From: Lentzea cavernae
GTDB lineage: Bacteria > Actinomycetota > Actinomycetes > Mycobacteriales > Pseudonocardiaceae
NCBI RefSeq assembly: GCF_014653695.1
Contig: NZ_BNAR01000003.1
Coordinates: 453,528 to 517,527 of the forward strand
DNA: 64,000 nucleotides
Direction of reading: 5' to 3'
The notes beneath the pieces were generated by a model. That model searched no databases and was not told where the DNA came from. It saw only the letters and a list, made by a program, of their open reading frames with translations. Shown in pieces: positions 36,223-45,348 of this stretch (position 1 is its first letter; each line of letters starts with the position of its first letter). The position numbers and the translations under genes were made by a program.

Positions 36223-37314
36223 ATGACCATGATCATTTCAGCCCTGTCCGAATTAACCGGTGACTGCGACACCGAGTCGTGGCGCCCGGAGCTGCTCGAC
36301 GCGGGCCAGCTCGCGGACCTGTTCGCGAACCACCGGGTCACGGCGGTGCACGACCGCATCGACGAGCAGCTCGAGGAGCTGATCTCGGCACGCGGGCCCG
36401 GCCGGGTCCGAACACCCGGTGAGTGGGCCGCCGCCAAGGCCGAGGTGCTCGGCGGGCGGGATCCCGTCGATTACGGAACGTGGGCGTTCTATCCCTGGAA
36501 CGGGCGGCTGGTGCACGTCCTGCCCCGCGACGAGTTCCGGTTCGTCCGCACCGACCGCAACCGCAACAAGATCACGCGCGAGGAGCAGCAGGTCCTGCTC
36601 GGCAAGCGCGTCGCGGTGATCGGCTTGTCCGTCGGCAACAGCGCCGCGATCACGGCCGCGATGGAGGGCGTCGGCGGCCGCTTCCGCCTCGCCGACTTCG
36701 ACCGGCTGGGCCTGTCGAACCTCAACCGGCTGCGCGCTGGCGTGCACGACCTTGGCGTCGAGAAGACCGTGCTGTGCGCACGGCAGTTGTTCGAGCTCGA
36801 CCCGTACCTCGACGTCGAGATCTGGCGAGCGGGCCTGACCGGCGAGAACCTCGCGGGCTTCCTCGACGGCGTGGACCTCGTCGTGGAGGAGTGCGACACG
36901 GCGTGGGTCAAGATCGCTGTGCGCGAGCAGGCGCGGGAACGACGCATCCCCGTGCTCATGGACACCAACGACCGCGGCCTGCTCGACGTCGAGCGCTTCG
37001 ACCTGGAGCCGGACAGCCCCCTGCTGCACGGCCGTGTCGGAGACCTGAAAGCCGCCGACGTCGCGGGCCTCGACCGCGCCGGGATGGTGCGGCTCATGGT
37101 CCAGATGGTCGACGGGGACGCGATCAGCCCCGCGCTCACGCAGGCGATGACCGAGATCGGCCGCACGCTGAGCAGCTGGCCGCAGCTCGCCTCCGGGACG
37201 ATGCTCGGCGGCGCGGTCGTCACCGACGCCGCGCGCCGGATTCTCCTCGGCAAGCCCCAGCCCTCCGGCCGCTACTACGTCGACCTCGACCGGCTCGTCG
37301 GAGGCGCGACGTGA
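36223..37314 (+). CDS. ThiF/E1-like adenylyltransferase, short Rv1355c-type protein
   Basis: The 363 residues match the N-terminal half of the Rv1355c family: SWRPELLDAGQLADLFANHR, YGTWAFYPWNGRLVHVLPRDE, then the E1-like Rossmann core LLGKRVAVIGLSVGNSAAIT with FRLADFDRLGLSNLNRLRAG, VVEECDTAWVKIAVREQARE and SWPQLASGTMLGGAVV. Proteins of that family usually continue with a nitroreductase-like domain, which is absent here. ThiF-type domains adenylate a C-terminal carboxylate or peptide. No carrier protein is seen nearby. A GNAT gene overlaps its stop (GTGA). Confidence 0.85.
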   Translation: MTMIISALSELTGDCDTESWRPELLDAGQLADLFANHRVTAVHDRIDEQLEELISARGPGRVRTPGEWAAAKAEVLGGRDPVDYGTWAFYPWNGRLVHVLPRDEFRFVRTDRNRNKITREEQQVLLGKRVAVIGLSVGNSAAITAAMEGVGGRFRLADFDRLGLSNLNRLRAGVHDLGVEKTVLCARQLFELDPYLDVEIWRAGLTGENLAGFLDGVDLVVEECDTAWVKIAVREQARERRIPVLMDTNDRGLLDVERFDLEPDSPLLHGRVGDLKAADVAGLDRAGMVRLMVQMVDGDAISPALTQAMTEIGRTLSSWPQLASGTMLGGAVVTDAARRILLGKPQPSGRYYVDLDRLVGGAT

Positions 37315-37883
37315 CCGTGCTCATCGGCCCCAACGTCCGGCTGCGCCCGCTGGAGGACGGCGACCTGCCCGTCTACCAGCGCGTCTACGGCAGTCCGGTG
37401 CTGACGCGGTACCTCGGCGTCGACCGGATGACGCCGGAGAAGGCCACCGCCGCGTTCTACACGCCCACCCCGCGCAAGCTCGTCTTCGCGATCACCACGC
37501 ACGACGACGACACGATGGTCGGCATGATCGGTCTGCTGCTGGAGGAGTACGGCAGCAACGCGATGTGCACCGGCCTGGTCATCCTGCCCGGCGCACCCGT
37601 GAGGGGGTGCGGTTCGGAGGCGGGCAGGCTGCTGTTCGCGCACGCGTTCGGGCCGCTCGGCATCCACCGCGTGTGGGCGGGCCATCGCGCGGACCACGCG
37701 ATGATGGGCAGCGTCATGACCGGCGCCGGCCTCGAACCCGAGGCGACCCTGCGCGAGCTGTTCCACACGCAGGGCGCCTGGCACGACGTCACCACCTACG
37801 CGGCGGTCGCGCACCGCTGGCGCGAGCAGGCGTCGCCGCTGGAGCTCGCGATCATGGACGGCGCGGTGCTCAGCCGAAGCTGA
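37311..37883 (+). CDS. GNAT-family N-acetyltransferase
   Basis: This 190-residue GNAT protein has VRLRPLEDGDLPVYQRVYGS at the start, a beta4 strand VGMIGLLLEE, an acetyl-CoA-binding-like LVILPGAPVRGCGSEAGRLL (the RGxGxA loop is degenerate, RGCGSEA) and GIHRVWAGHRADH. The acceptor is unknown. The GTG overlaps the ThiF-type gene stop, so the two products are coupled and probably act together. The C-terminus overlaps the convergent rsbN gene by 14 bp. Confidence 0.85.
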   Translation: MTVLIGPNVRLRPLEDGDLPVYQRVYGSPVLTRYLGVDRMTPEKATAAFYTPTPRKLVFAITTHDDDTMVGMIGLLLEEYGSNAMCTGLVILPGAPVRGCGSEAGRLLFAHAFGPLGIHRVWAGHRADHAMMGSVMTGAGLEPEATLRELFHTQGAWHDVTTYAAVAHRWREQASPLELAIMDGAVLSRS

Positions 37884-38946
37884 TGCCCGGCAGCAGCGGC
37901 AGCGAGATGCTCGGCAGCGGGAGGGGCAGCGGGATCGTGATCCCCGGCTTGCCGCTCGTGGGCGGGGTGGACGTGCCCGGCTTCGACGTCGGTGCGGCCG
38001 ACGTGCCCGGTGCCACCGACTGCGTGGGCCGCACCGACGGGTCGGCCGATCCGGACGGGACGGGAACGCCCGGCTGGGTCGGCTGCGCGGTGGACGGCCT
38101 GCTGCTCGGGGACGTGCCCGGGTCGGTGACGACCGAGGCGCACTCGTCCTTGGCGGGCAGCGGGCCGAGCGTGTCCGAGGAGCCGCTGGTCAGCGCGTTG
38201 CAGTCCACCCGTGCGGCCAGGTCGTGGGCCCGCTGGGCGATGCTCGCCAGCAGCCACATCGTGGTCTCGGCGTGGGCGCGCGCGTCGTCGGGCAGGCGCG
38301 GGCGCAGGGTGCCGACCTTCTCGTACTGGTCCAGCGCCCAGTCGCGGAGGTCGGGCAGCGCGGCCTTGTCGGACGCCGTCGCGTACGTGGTGAGCTGCCG
38401 CGAGCCCTCGACCGCGTCCGCGTCCAGGTCGGACAGGGCGGTGAGCTGGGCGGACGAGTCCGAGGAGCGGTCGGCCAGCGTCTCCATCTCGGTGACCCGG
38501 GACGCGGCGAACTCGAGGTGCTTGAGGGCTCGGTCCTGGTCGTCGAACGTCAGGCCGAGCGAGGCGCTTTCGGTGGTGCGCTTCACGCCGTAGAGCGGGT
38601 CTCCCGGGAGCGCGTCACGGCTGAGCAGCACGCTCATACCGGTGAGCGACAAGAGCAAGCACAGGACCGCGGCCGCTGCGACTGCCACTCGTGCGCGCGC
38701 TCCCACCCGTCTTACCGACGAGAGCACCAATGGCTTCTCGGGCGGAGGCGCGGTGAGGATGCGCTGTTTCATCCGTTCGCGTGTCCCGGCGTCCGGGCCG
38801 ACGTCCATCCTCCGGAGGAGTTCGACGATCGCGAGGTCCTCCGCGAGGTCGTCGTTCCCCACCGGCTGAGGGCCGCCTTCAACGGCACGGGCGAATCGCT
38901 CGTGCTCCGTCTGCCGCCACCGCGGTGTTCTTCCCTTGCCGTCCAT
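37870..38946 (-). CDS. rsbN: DUF5667 transmembrane anti-sigma factor (RsbN-like)
   Basis: The 358 residues include an N-terminal cytoplasmic part of about 85 residues (HERFARAVEGG, then DLAIVELLRRMDVGPDAGTRERMKQRIL) and one membrane helix (VAVAAAAVLCLLLSLTGMSVLL). The DUF5667 domain follows outside (DALPGDPLYGVKRTTESASL, TALSDLDADAVEGSRQLTTYAT), and then a Pro/Thr/Ser-rich tail. DUF5667 proteins downstream of bldN are the cognate anti-sigma factors (RsbN) in Streptomyces. The 54-bp spacing from the sigma gene and the same strand support this pairing. Confidence 0.85.
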   Translation of the reverse strand: MDGKGRTPRWRQTEHERFARAVEGGPQPVGNDDLAEDLAIVELLRRMDVGPDAGTRERMKQRILTAPPPEKPLVLSSVRRVGARARVAVAAAAVLCLLLSLTGMSVLLSRDALPGDPLYGVKRTTESASLGLTFDDQDRALKHLEFAASRVTEMETLADRSSDSSAQLTALSDLDADAVEGSRQLTTYATASDKAALPDLRDWALDQYEKVGTLRPRLPDDARAHAETTMWLLASIAQRAHDLAARVDCNALTSGSSDTLGPLPAKDECASVVTDPGTSPSSRPSTAQPTQPGVPVPSGSADPSVRPTQSVAPGTSAAPTSKPGTSTPPTSGKPGITIPLPLPLPSISLPLLPGISFG

Positions 38947-39000
38947 CTCAGCCCGAGTAACGAAGTTGATCTGCTTTGGGTTACGCCCCTGCGATCGCGA

Positions 39001-39618
39001 TCACCGCAACCAGGACGGGAGGATCTGTGCGAGCCGCCTCACGGCCCGGTGTTGCAACGCCTTCACGGCGCCCTCGTTGCGGTCCATGAGCTGCGCGACC
39101 TCGGACACCGACTTCCCTTCGATGAACCTCAGCGTGATGCACTCGCGCTGGTCGTCACCCAACTGTGAGACGCACCGGAGCAGCTCCGCGTTGGTCGCCT
39201 CGGTCATGACCTCCTGCTCCGGGCCGCTCGTCTCCTCGCGGTTGTCCTGGAGCTCGGCTGTCGTGACCTCGAGCCGGTAGCGGCTCGACTTCACGTGGTC
39301 GAACACGATGTTGCGGGCGATCGTGACGAACCACGCGCCCACGTCACGGCCCTGGTAGCTGACCGAACCGATGCTCCGCAACGCGCGCAGGAACGTCTCG
39401 CTCGTCACGTCCTCGGCGAACGCGCGGTCGCCGCCCACCCGGAAGAGGACATAGCGAAAAACCATGTCGACGTACTTGTCGTACAGCACTCCGAACGCCT
39501 CGGTGTCACCCTGCTGGGCGGCCTTGACGAGCTGCCACGGCTCGTCGGCGTCGTCGTGCTGACCCCCCGTCATGGTCCGGGTGGTCCTGATCGTGTTCGG
39601 TCGTGCCCGCGCGGTCAT
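39001..39618 (-). CDS. bldN: ECF RNA polymerase sigma factor, BldN type
   Basis: This 205-residue ECF sigma factor has region 2 AFGVLYDKYVDMVFRYVLFR and DVTSETFLRALRSIGSVSYQ, then DVGAWFVTIARNIVFDHVKS, and region 4 LGDDQRECITLRFIEGKSVS then EVAQLMDRNEGAVKALQHRAVRRL. The stretch SSRYRLEVTTAEL is typical of BldN. BldN controls aerial development genes in Streptomyces and is held by RsbN. Two ATGs (39618 and 39573) are possible starts; the first gives a 15-residue basic leader. Confidence 0.88.
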   Translation of the reverse strand: MTARARPNTIRTTRTMTGGQHDDADEPWQLVKAAQQGDTEAFGVLYDKYVDMVFRYVLFRVGGDRAFAEDVTSETFLRALRSIGSVSYQGRDVGAWFVTIARNIVFDHVKSSRYRLEVTTAELQDNREETSGPEQEVMTEATNAELLRCVSQLGDDQRECITLRFIEGKSVSEVAQLMDRNEGAVKALQHRAVRRLAQILPSWLR

Positions 39619-39784
39619 CGGCTCGCGGCACCTCCACAGAGTCGCCGTGGCGGCAGCATACGTGTTGTTACTCCGTAGTAGGTAGCGGAAGGGCTTGCTG
39701 TGAAGAGACGTGCGAACCGCGACTTCATGACGCCCGTCACGCGTGGAAGACTGCTCGGAGCGTCCAGTTGTTCATGAGGAGGCC

Positions 39785-41260
39785 ATGTTGACTTCCGCTC
39801 GCAATGTGTCAGATCTGGTCCGTGCCTCGGCACAGCGGGGACCCGGCCACGTCGCCTTGGTCGACGTGGCGAGCGGAAAGAGCCTCACGTGGGAAACCAT
39901 CGACGGCGCGGTCGATGCTTTCGCCCGCCGTTTGGCCGATTCCGGACTCGAATCGGGCGACCGAGTGGCGGTACGGCTGCCCACGAGCCCCGAGTTCGTG
40001 GTCGCCGTGTTCGGAATTCTCCGCGCGGGCGGTGTCGTGGTGCCCACCGGCCCCGGCAACCCGCCGCGTGAGCTCCAGCGCATCCTGGCCGACTCGGGGG
40101 CCTCGTTGCTCGTGGGCGACGGCGAGGGCTCCGACGCCCAGGTGATCGACGTTCCGGACGTCACCGCGACCGCCGAGCCCTTCGAGGCCGTCCGCGGCGG
40201 CGAGGACCTGGCGGTGCTCGGTTACACCTCCGGCACGTCCGGGGTGCCGCGCGGCGCGATGCTGTCGCACCGCGCGCTGCTCGCGAACGTCTCGCAGTGC
40301 GCCTCGCTGCGCCCCGCCCCCGTGACGGCCGGCGACAGGGTGCTGCTCGCGCTGCCGCTGTTCCACGTCTACGGACTCGGCCCCGGCCTGCTGCAGACCG
40401 CGGGCGCGGGCGCCACGGCGATCCTGCTGGAGCGCTTCGACCCGTCCACCGTGCTGGACGTCATCGAGGAGCACCGCGTCACCACGATGGTCGGCGTGCC
40501 GCCCATGTACCGGGCGATGCTCGCCCACCCCACCGAACTGCTGCGCGAGAAGCTCGCCACCGTCCGCCTGTTCACCTCCGGCGCGGCCCCGCTGCCCGCG
40601 GGCGTCATCGCGGAGATGCGCGGCGCGATCGGCATCCCGATCTTCGAGGGCTACGGCCTGACCGAGACCGGCCCGGTGCTCACGTCCACGCTGGTCGGCG
40701 GCGTGCCGAAGCCGGGTTCGGTGGGTCAGGCGCTGCCGGGCGTCGAGATCCGCCTGGTCGACACCGACGGCTCGGTGCTCGACATCGACGAGGACGAGCC
40801 CGGCACCGGCCTGGTGTCCGCGAAGGGCGACAACCTCTTCAGCGGCTACTGGCCCGACGGCGCCCACGGCCCGGACTCCTCCGGCTGGTTCCGCACCGGT
40901 GACGTCGGCTTCATCGACGCCGACGGCGACCTGCACCTGGTCGACCGCGCGGGCGACCTGATCATCGTCAACGGCTTCAACGTCTACCCGCACGAGGTCG
41001 AACAGGTCGTCGGCGAGCTGGCCGAGGTCCTGGAGGCCGCGGCCGTGGGCGTGCCGGACGAGAGGACCGGCGAGTCCGTCAAGGTCGTGATCGTCCTGCG
41101 CGACGGCGAGGAGCTGACCACCGACGACGTGGTGGCCCACTGCGCCGCCCGGCTGGCCAAGTTCAAGGTGCCGACGGCGGTGGAGTTCGCCCCGGCCCTG
41201 CCGCACTCGCCGACCGGCAAGCTGGCGCGCGCCGTGCTGCGCAGGCCCCTGGGAGCATGA
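39785..41260 (+). CDS. AMP-forming acyl-CoA synthetase
   Basis: This 491-residue ANL ligase has AVLGYTSGTSGVPRGAMLSH (P-loop ending in Arg, allowed in the family), PLFHVYGLGPGL, FEGYGLTETGPVLTS (A5), GWFRTGDVGFIDADGDL (A7), DRAGDLIIVNGFNVYPHEVE (A8) and PHSPTGKLARAVLRR with the catalytic lysine. It activates a fatty or related acid as CoA ester; the substrate is unknown. AGGAGG at 39777-39782 sits very close to the ATG at 39785, so the TTG at 39788 is an alternative start. The glutaredoxin gene starts 4 bp after its stop. Confidence 0.92.
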   Translation: MLTSARNVSDLVRASAQRGPGHVALVDVASGKSLTWETIDGAVDAFARRLADSGLESGDRVAVRLPTSPEFVVAVFGILRAGGVVVPTGPGNPPRELQRILADSGASLLVGDGEGSDAQVIDVPDVTATAEPFEAVRGGEDLAVLGYTSGTSGVPRGAMLSHRALLANVSQCASLRPAPVTAGDRVLLALPLFHVYGLGPGLLQTAGAGATAILLERFDPSTVLDVIEEHRVTTMVGVPPMYRAMLAHPTELLREKLATVRLFTSGAAPLPAGVIAEMRGAIGIPIFEGYGLTETGPVLTSTLVGGVPKPGSVGQALPGVEIRLVDTDGSVLDIDEDEPGTGLVSAKGDNLFSGYWPDGAHGPDSSGWFRTGDVGFIDADGDLHLVDRAGDLIIVNGFNVYPHEVEQVVGELAEVLEAAAVGVPDERTGESVKVVIVLRDGEELTTDDVVAHCAARLAKFKVPTAVEFAPALPHSPTGKLARAVLRRPLGA

Positions 41261-41264
41261 ACCC

Positions 41265-41504
41265 ATGTCCCACCACGTGACGTTGATGAGCCGGGTGTCG
41301 TGCCACTCCTGCGAGGAGGCGGCCGTCGAGATCGAACGGATCTGCGCCGAGCTGGGCGCGACCTGGTCGGTCGAGGACGTCGACAGCGACCCGGAGCTGC
41401 GCGCCGAGTACGGCGACCGGGTGCCGGTGTTCCTGGTCGACGGGGCGGAGCACGGGTACTGGAAGGTGGAGGAGGACCGCCTGCGGGCGGCCCTCGCGGG
41501 GTAG
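41265..41504 (+). CDS. glutaredoxin-like protein (DUF836 type)
   Basis: The 79 residues have a thioredoxin fold with active site SRVSCHSCEEAAVEI (CHSC), VEDVDSDPELRAEYGDRVPV with the cis-proline, and FLVDGAEHGYWKVEEDRL. It is at the Rv0508 position before the haem genes. It probably serves as a thiol-disulfide reductase in the cytoplasm. GGGAGC before the ATG is the ribosome-binding site. Confidence 0.93.
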   Translation: MSHHVTLMSRVSCHSCEEAAVEIERICAELGATWSVEDVDSDPELRAEYGDRVPVFLVDGAEHGYWKVEEDRLRAALAG

Positions 41505-41511
41505 TTCCGGC

Positions 41512-41539
41512 CTCCGCGTCCGGGCATCCGGACGCGGAG
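41512..41539. terminator. hairpin after the glutaredoxin gene
   Basis: CTCCGCGTCCGG pairs perfectly with CCGGACGCGGAG over the loop GCAT. It is followed by TTGATT and not by a T-run. Confidence 0.7.
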
Positions 41540-41591
41540 TTGATTACCGGCCCCTTACGACCTGAGCGAACCGGGGCCGCGAGGGTGTCGA

Positions 41592-43070
41592 ATGGAAGGC
41601 ATGAAGCCCGCCAAGGCCGCACTCACCGGACTGCTCGCGCTCGTCGCCGCCCTCGCGGCCGGGCACCTGGTGGCGGCCTTCGTGGGCCTGAGCGCCTCCC
41701 CGTACCTGGCCGTGGGCAACGCCTTCATCGACATCACGCCGTCCTGGCTCAAGGACTTCGCGGTCACCACGTTCGGCACCGCGGACAAGCTCGTGCTGCT
41801 CCTCGGCATGGCCCTCGTCCTCGCGGGCATCGCCGTGGGGGCGGGGCTGGCCAGCAGGAACAGCCCGGCGCCGGGCACGTTGGTCGTCGTGCTGCTCGGG
41901 TTCGTGGGCGTGATCGCGGTCGTGACCAGGCCCGACGTCGGCCAGCTCGCCGTGCTCGCACCGGTCGTGAGCACCGCCGCGGGCGTCTACGTCTTCCGCT
42001 ACCTGCACAGGGAGGCCGAGGAGAGCGACAGCCGGCGGGGGTTCCTGATCACGGCCGGGCTCGCCGTGACGGCGGGCGTGGCGGGGCAGCTGTTCGGCGC
42101 CAGGACGGACGTCGAGGGCAGCAGGCAGGCCGTCGGCGACCTCACGCCGAAGGTGAAGGCACCGGAGATCCCGCTCGGCGCGGACTTCGCCGGGGACGGC
42201 ACCCCTAGCTTCATCACCAGCGGCAAGGACTTCTACCGCATCGACACGGCGCTGAGCGTGCCTCGGATCCGGGCGGAGGAGTGGGCGCTGCGGGTGCACG
42301 GCATGGTCGAGCGGCCGACGGTGCTCACGTTCGAGGAGATCCGCAGCCGGGACCTGGTCGAGGAGACCGTCACGCTGACGTGCGTCTCCAACGAGGTCGG
42401 CGGACCGTACATCTCCACCGCGAACTTCGTCGGCATCAGGATCGGCGACGTGCTCCGCGAAGCCGGCGTGAAGGCGGGTGCGGACCAGCTGTTCAGCACC
42501 AGCGACGACGGCTTCACGGCGGGCAGCCCGCTCGACTACGTCCTCGAACGCGGGCTGATCGCGATCGGCATGAACGGCGAACCGCTGCCGGCCGAGCACG
42601 GCTTCCCGGCGCGGCTCGTGGTGCCGGGCCTCTACGGCTACGTGTCCGCGACGAAGTGGGTCACCGACCTCAACGTCACCACGTTCGCGAAGGACCAGGG
42701 CTACTGGATCCCGCGCGGCTGGGCGACGCGGGCGCCGATCAAGGCCTCCTCGCGCATCGACCGTCCCAAGCGCATGGGCAAGGTCCAGGGCAAGACCATG
42801 ATCGCCGGAACGGCGTGGGCCCAGCCCAAGGGCGTGGCGAAGGTCGAGGTGCGGGTCGACGGCGGACCGTGGCAGGAGACCGTGCTCGGAGCCGACGTCA
42901 GCGACACCACGTGGCGGATGTGGAAGATCGAGCTGGACCTGTCCCGGGGCAGTCACACGGCCGAGTGCCGGGCCACCGACAAGTCCGGCCAGACCCAGGA
43001 CCAGGCGCGCCTCGACCCGGTTCCCGACGGTGCTACGGGATGGCATTCGGTCACCTTCACCGTCGAGTAG
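41592..43070 (+). CDS. membrane-bound molybdopterin oxidoreductase (sulfite oxidase family)
   Basis: The 492 residues begin with four to five membrane helices (LTGLLALVAALAAGHLVAAF, LVLLLGMALVLAGIAVGAGL, LVVVLLGFVGVIAVV and others). An extracellular sulfite-oxidase-fold molybdopterin domain follows, with LTCVSNEVGGPYISTANFVG (the cysteine ligates Mo) and GFPARLVVPGLYGYVSATKW, and a dimerisation Ig-like domain ends the protein (AWAQPKGVAKVEVRVDGGPW). A twin-arginine-like RR within SRRGFLITAGLAV lies before the domain. It probably oxidises or reduces a small substrate such as sulfite or a sulfoxide; the partner is unknown. Confidence 0.92.
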   Translation: MEGMKPAKAALTGLLALVAALAAGHLVAAFVGLSASPYLAVGNAFIDITPSWLKDFAVTTFGTADKLVLLLGMALVLAGIAVGAGLASRNSPAPGTLVVVLLGFVGVIAVVTRPDVGQLAVLAPVVSTAAGVYVFRYLHREAEESDSRRGFLITAGLAVTAGVAGQLFGARTDVEGSRQAVGDLTPKVKAPEIPLGADFAGDGTPSFITSGKDFYRIDTALSVPRIRAEEWALRVHGMVERPTVLTFEEIRSRDLVEETVTLTCVSNEVGGPYISTANFVGIRIGDVLREAGVKAGADQLFSTSDDGFTAGSPLDYVLERGLIAIGMNGEPLPAEHGFPARLVVPGLYGYVSATKWVTDLNVTTFAKDQGYWIPRGWATRAPIKASSRIDRPKRMGKVQGKTMIAGTAWAQPKGVAKVEVRVDGGPWQETVLGADVSDTTWRMWKIELDLSRGSHTAECRATDKSGQTQDQARLDPVPDGATGWHSVTFTVE

Positions 43071-43150
43071 GCGCTCACCCCGTAGTGATCATGAACCGAG
43101 GAAGCGCTGGTCACGCCCTGTCACCGGTGCTGTGACACCTGATCACCGAC

Positions 43151-43179
43151 TTTGTGCATGCGTTCACAAGCGGTACGGT
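43151..43179 (+). promoter_or_regulatory. rex promoter
   Basis: TTTGTG (43151-43156), 17 nt, TACGGT (43174-43179) fit -35 and -10 elements. The Rex operator overlaps the -35 box and spacer. Confidence 0.5.
43152..43169. promoter_or_regulatory. Rex operator (ROP)
   Basis: TTGTGCATGCGTTCACAA differs from the Streptomyces Rex consensus core TGTGAACGCGTTCACA at two inner positions and keeps both TTGTG/CACAA ends. It lies 70 bp upstream of rex, so autoregulation and NADH-dependent derepression of the rex-hem genes are expected. Confidence 0.85.
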
Positions 43180-43238
43180 GTGCACATCACCAATGCCGCG
43201 GAGACCCTGCGGTGAAGCACACCCGGAGGTCGGAGAGC

Positions 43239-43994
43239 GTGGCATCACAGCGGGGCGAAGGTGAGACGACCACCACCCCTGCGGAGCCTGCCGACAGGGA
43301 GCGCGCCCGTGCGATCCCCGAGGCGGCCGTGGCCAGGCTCGCCGTCTACCTCCGCGTCCTGTCCGGCATGGCCGACCAGGGCGTCACGGCGGTCTCCAGT
43401 GAAGAACTGAGCCAGGCGGCCGGCGTCAACGCGGCGAAGCTCCGCAAGGACCTGAGCTACATCGGCAGCTACGGCACGAGGGGCGTCGGGTACGACGTCG
43501 AGGTCCTCGTCAGCCACATCGAGCGCATCCTGGGCCTGACCCGCAACCACTCGGTCGCCGTGGTCGGCATCGGTAACCTTGGTCACGCTCTCGCGAACTA
43601 CGGCGGCTTCCCCGGCCGCGGGTTCCCGGTCACCGCCCTCTTCGACGTGGACGACGATCTCGTCGGAATCCCTGTTGGGGGCATTCCCGTCAACCACATC
43701 GACGAGATCACCGCGATCTGCGTGGAGCGCGAGGTGTCGATCGGTGTCATCGCGACGCCGCCGCCCGCCGCCCAGTCGGTTTGCGACCGTTTGGTATCTG
43801 CGGGCGTCCAGTGCATTCTTAATTTCGCACCGGTTGTCCTTCAGGTTCCAGACAACGTCGAGGTGCGCAAGGTTGACTTGGCGGTCGAGATGCAGATCCT
43901 GTCGTTCCACGTCGCTCGACGTGCGGACGAGGCTGCCAGCGTCTCGGTCGGCAACAACGGACTCGGTGTGGACGGGATGGTGATTCGCCCGTGA
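43239..43994 (+). CDS. rex: redox-sensing transcriptional repressor Rex
   Basis: Rex binds DNA when NAD+ is high and leaves it when NADH rises. The 251 residues have a winged-helix N-domain ([59 protein letters not shown]) and an NADH-binding Rossmann domain with [19 protein letters not shown], plus [16 protein letters not shown] at 43225-43229 supports the GTG at 43239; a GTG at 43212 in frame is the alternative. hemA starts 40 bp after it, the same rex-hem order as in Streptomyces. Confidence 0.97.
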   Translation: MASQRGEGETTTTPAEPADRERARAIPEAAVARLAVYLRVLSGMADQGVTAVSSEELSQAAGVNAAKLRKDLSYIGSYGTRGVGYDVEVLVSHIERILGLTRNHSVAVVGIGNLGHALANYGGFPGRGFPVTALFDVDDDLVGIPVGGIPVNHIDEITAICVEREVSIGVIATPPPAAQSVCDRLVSAGVQCILNFAPVVLQVPDNVEVRKVDLAVEMQILSFHVARRADEAASVSVGNNGLGVDGMVIRP

Positions 43995-44034
43995 GCGAGA
44001 GCCAAACGGCTCCGGCAGACGTGGTGATGACTGC

Positions 44035-45348
44035 ATGAGCGTGCTCGTAGTCGGTCTGTCGCACCGCACCGCCCCAGTCCCGGTCCTCGAACGCGTCACC
44101 GTGGCCGAGCCGGACCTGCCCAAGGTCCTGGGCCAGCTGCTCGCCGCCCCCAGCGTCTCCGAGGCGATGGTCCTGTCGACCTGCAACAGGGTCGAGGTCT
44201 ACGCCGTCGTCGAGTCGTTCCACGGCGGTATGTCCGAGGTCGTCGAGGTTCTCGCGCAGCACGCGCAGATCGAGCCCCAGTCGCTCTACGAGCACTTCTA
44301 CGTGCACTACGCCGCCGCTGCCGTCGAGCACCTGTTCTCCGTCGCGGCCGGCCTCGACTCGATGGTCGTCGGCGAGTCCCAGATCCTCGGTCAGCTGCGC
44401 GGTGCGTACGCGGCGGCGGACGAGGCGGGCACCGTCGGCAAAACCGTCCACGAACTCACGCAGAACGCGCTGCGCGTCGGCAAGCGCGTGCACACCGAGA
44501 CCGGCATCGACCACGCGGGCGCGTCGGTCGTGTCCGAGGCCCTCGGTGACGCCGAGGCCGAGCTGGGCACCCTCGTGGGCAAGCGCGCGCTGCTCGTCGG
44601 CGCCGGCGCCATGGGCGGCCTGGCCGCCGCCCACCTGCGCCGCGCGGGCGTCGGCGAGGTCGTCATCGCGAACCGCACGCAGGCCAACGGTGTGCGTCTC
44701 GCCACGTCGCTCAAGGCCGAGGGCGTCCCCGCGACGGCCGTCGACCTGGCCGCGCTGCCCGTCGAGGTCGACCTCGCGGACATCGTCTTCGCGTGCACCG
44801 GGTCGGTCGGCACGACGGTCCGCGCGGACATGATCAGCAAGCGGTCGCGGCCCCTCGTGGTGTGCGACCTGGGCCTGCCCAAGGACGTCGACCCGGCCGC
44901 GGCCGAGCTGCCGAACGTTCGTGTGGTGGACCTGGAGACGTTGCAGCGCCGTCTCTCCGACGCGCCTGCCGGCCAGGACGCCCGTCTCGCGGCGACGCTG
45001 GTCGCCGACGAGGTCAAGGCCTACCTCGCGGGACAGCGCTCCGCCGAGGTCACGCCGACCGTCACGGCCCTGCGCAAGCGCGCGGCCGAGGTGGTCGACG
45101 CCGAACTGCTCCGTCTTGATTCGCGACTTCCCGAACTGGACCCCGCGACACGCGGTGAATTGGCCAAGACGGTGCGCCGCGTTGTAGACAAGCTCCTGCA
45201 CACGCCGACCGTCAGGGTGAAGGAGCTCGCCTCCGCCCCTGGTGGTACCGGCTACGCGGAGGCTCTCCGCGAGCTGTTCGGGCTCGACCCCCAGACGCCT
45301 GGGGTTGTCAGTCAGACCAAGTCTTCAGTGGATGGTGAAACGCGGTGA
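44035..45348 (+). CDS. hemA: glutamyl-tRNA reductase
   Basis: HemA reduces glutamyl-tRNA to glutamate-1-semialdehyde with NADPH, the entry step of C5 tetrapyrrole synthesis. The 437 residues contain the catalytic Cys50 in [31 protein letters not shown] at the start, [16 protein letters not shown], the NADPH loop [16 protein letters not shown] and the C-terminal dimerisation helix. It overlaps hemC by 4 bp (GTGA). Confidence 0.97.
   Translation: MSVLVVGLSHRTAPVPVLERVTVAEPDLPKVLGQLLAAPSVSEAMVLSTCNRVEVYAVVESFHGGMSEVVEVLAQHAQIEPQSLYEHFYVHYAAAAVEHLFSVAAGLDSMVVGESQILGQLRGAYAAADEAGTVGKTVHELTQNALRVGKRVHTETGIDHAGASVVSEALGDAEAELGTLVGKRALLVGAGAMGGLAAAHLRRAGVGEVVIANRTQANGVRLATSLKAEGVPATAVDLAALPVEVDLADIVFACTGSVGTTVRADMISKRSRPLVVCDLGLPKDVDPAAAELPNVRVVDLETLQRRLSDAPAGQDARLAATLVADEVKAYLAGQRSAEVTPTVTALRKRAAEVVDAELLRLDSRLPELDPATRGELAKTVRRVVDKLLHTPTVRVKELASAPGGTGYAEALRELFGLDPQTPGVVSQTKSSVDGETR

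Noticed and set aside
40216-40278. Arginine for lysine at the end of the acyl-CoA ligase P-loop (GVPRGAM)
   Set aside because: The AMP-binding signature allows Lys or Arg here, so it is not a sign of inactivity. All other motifs are intact.
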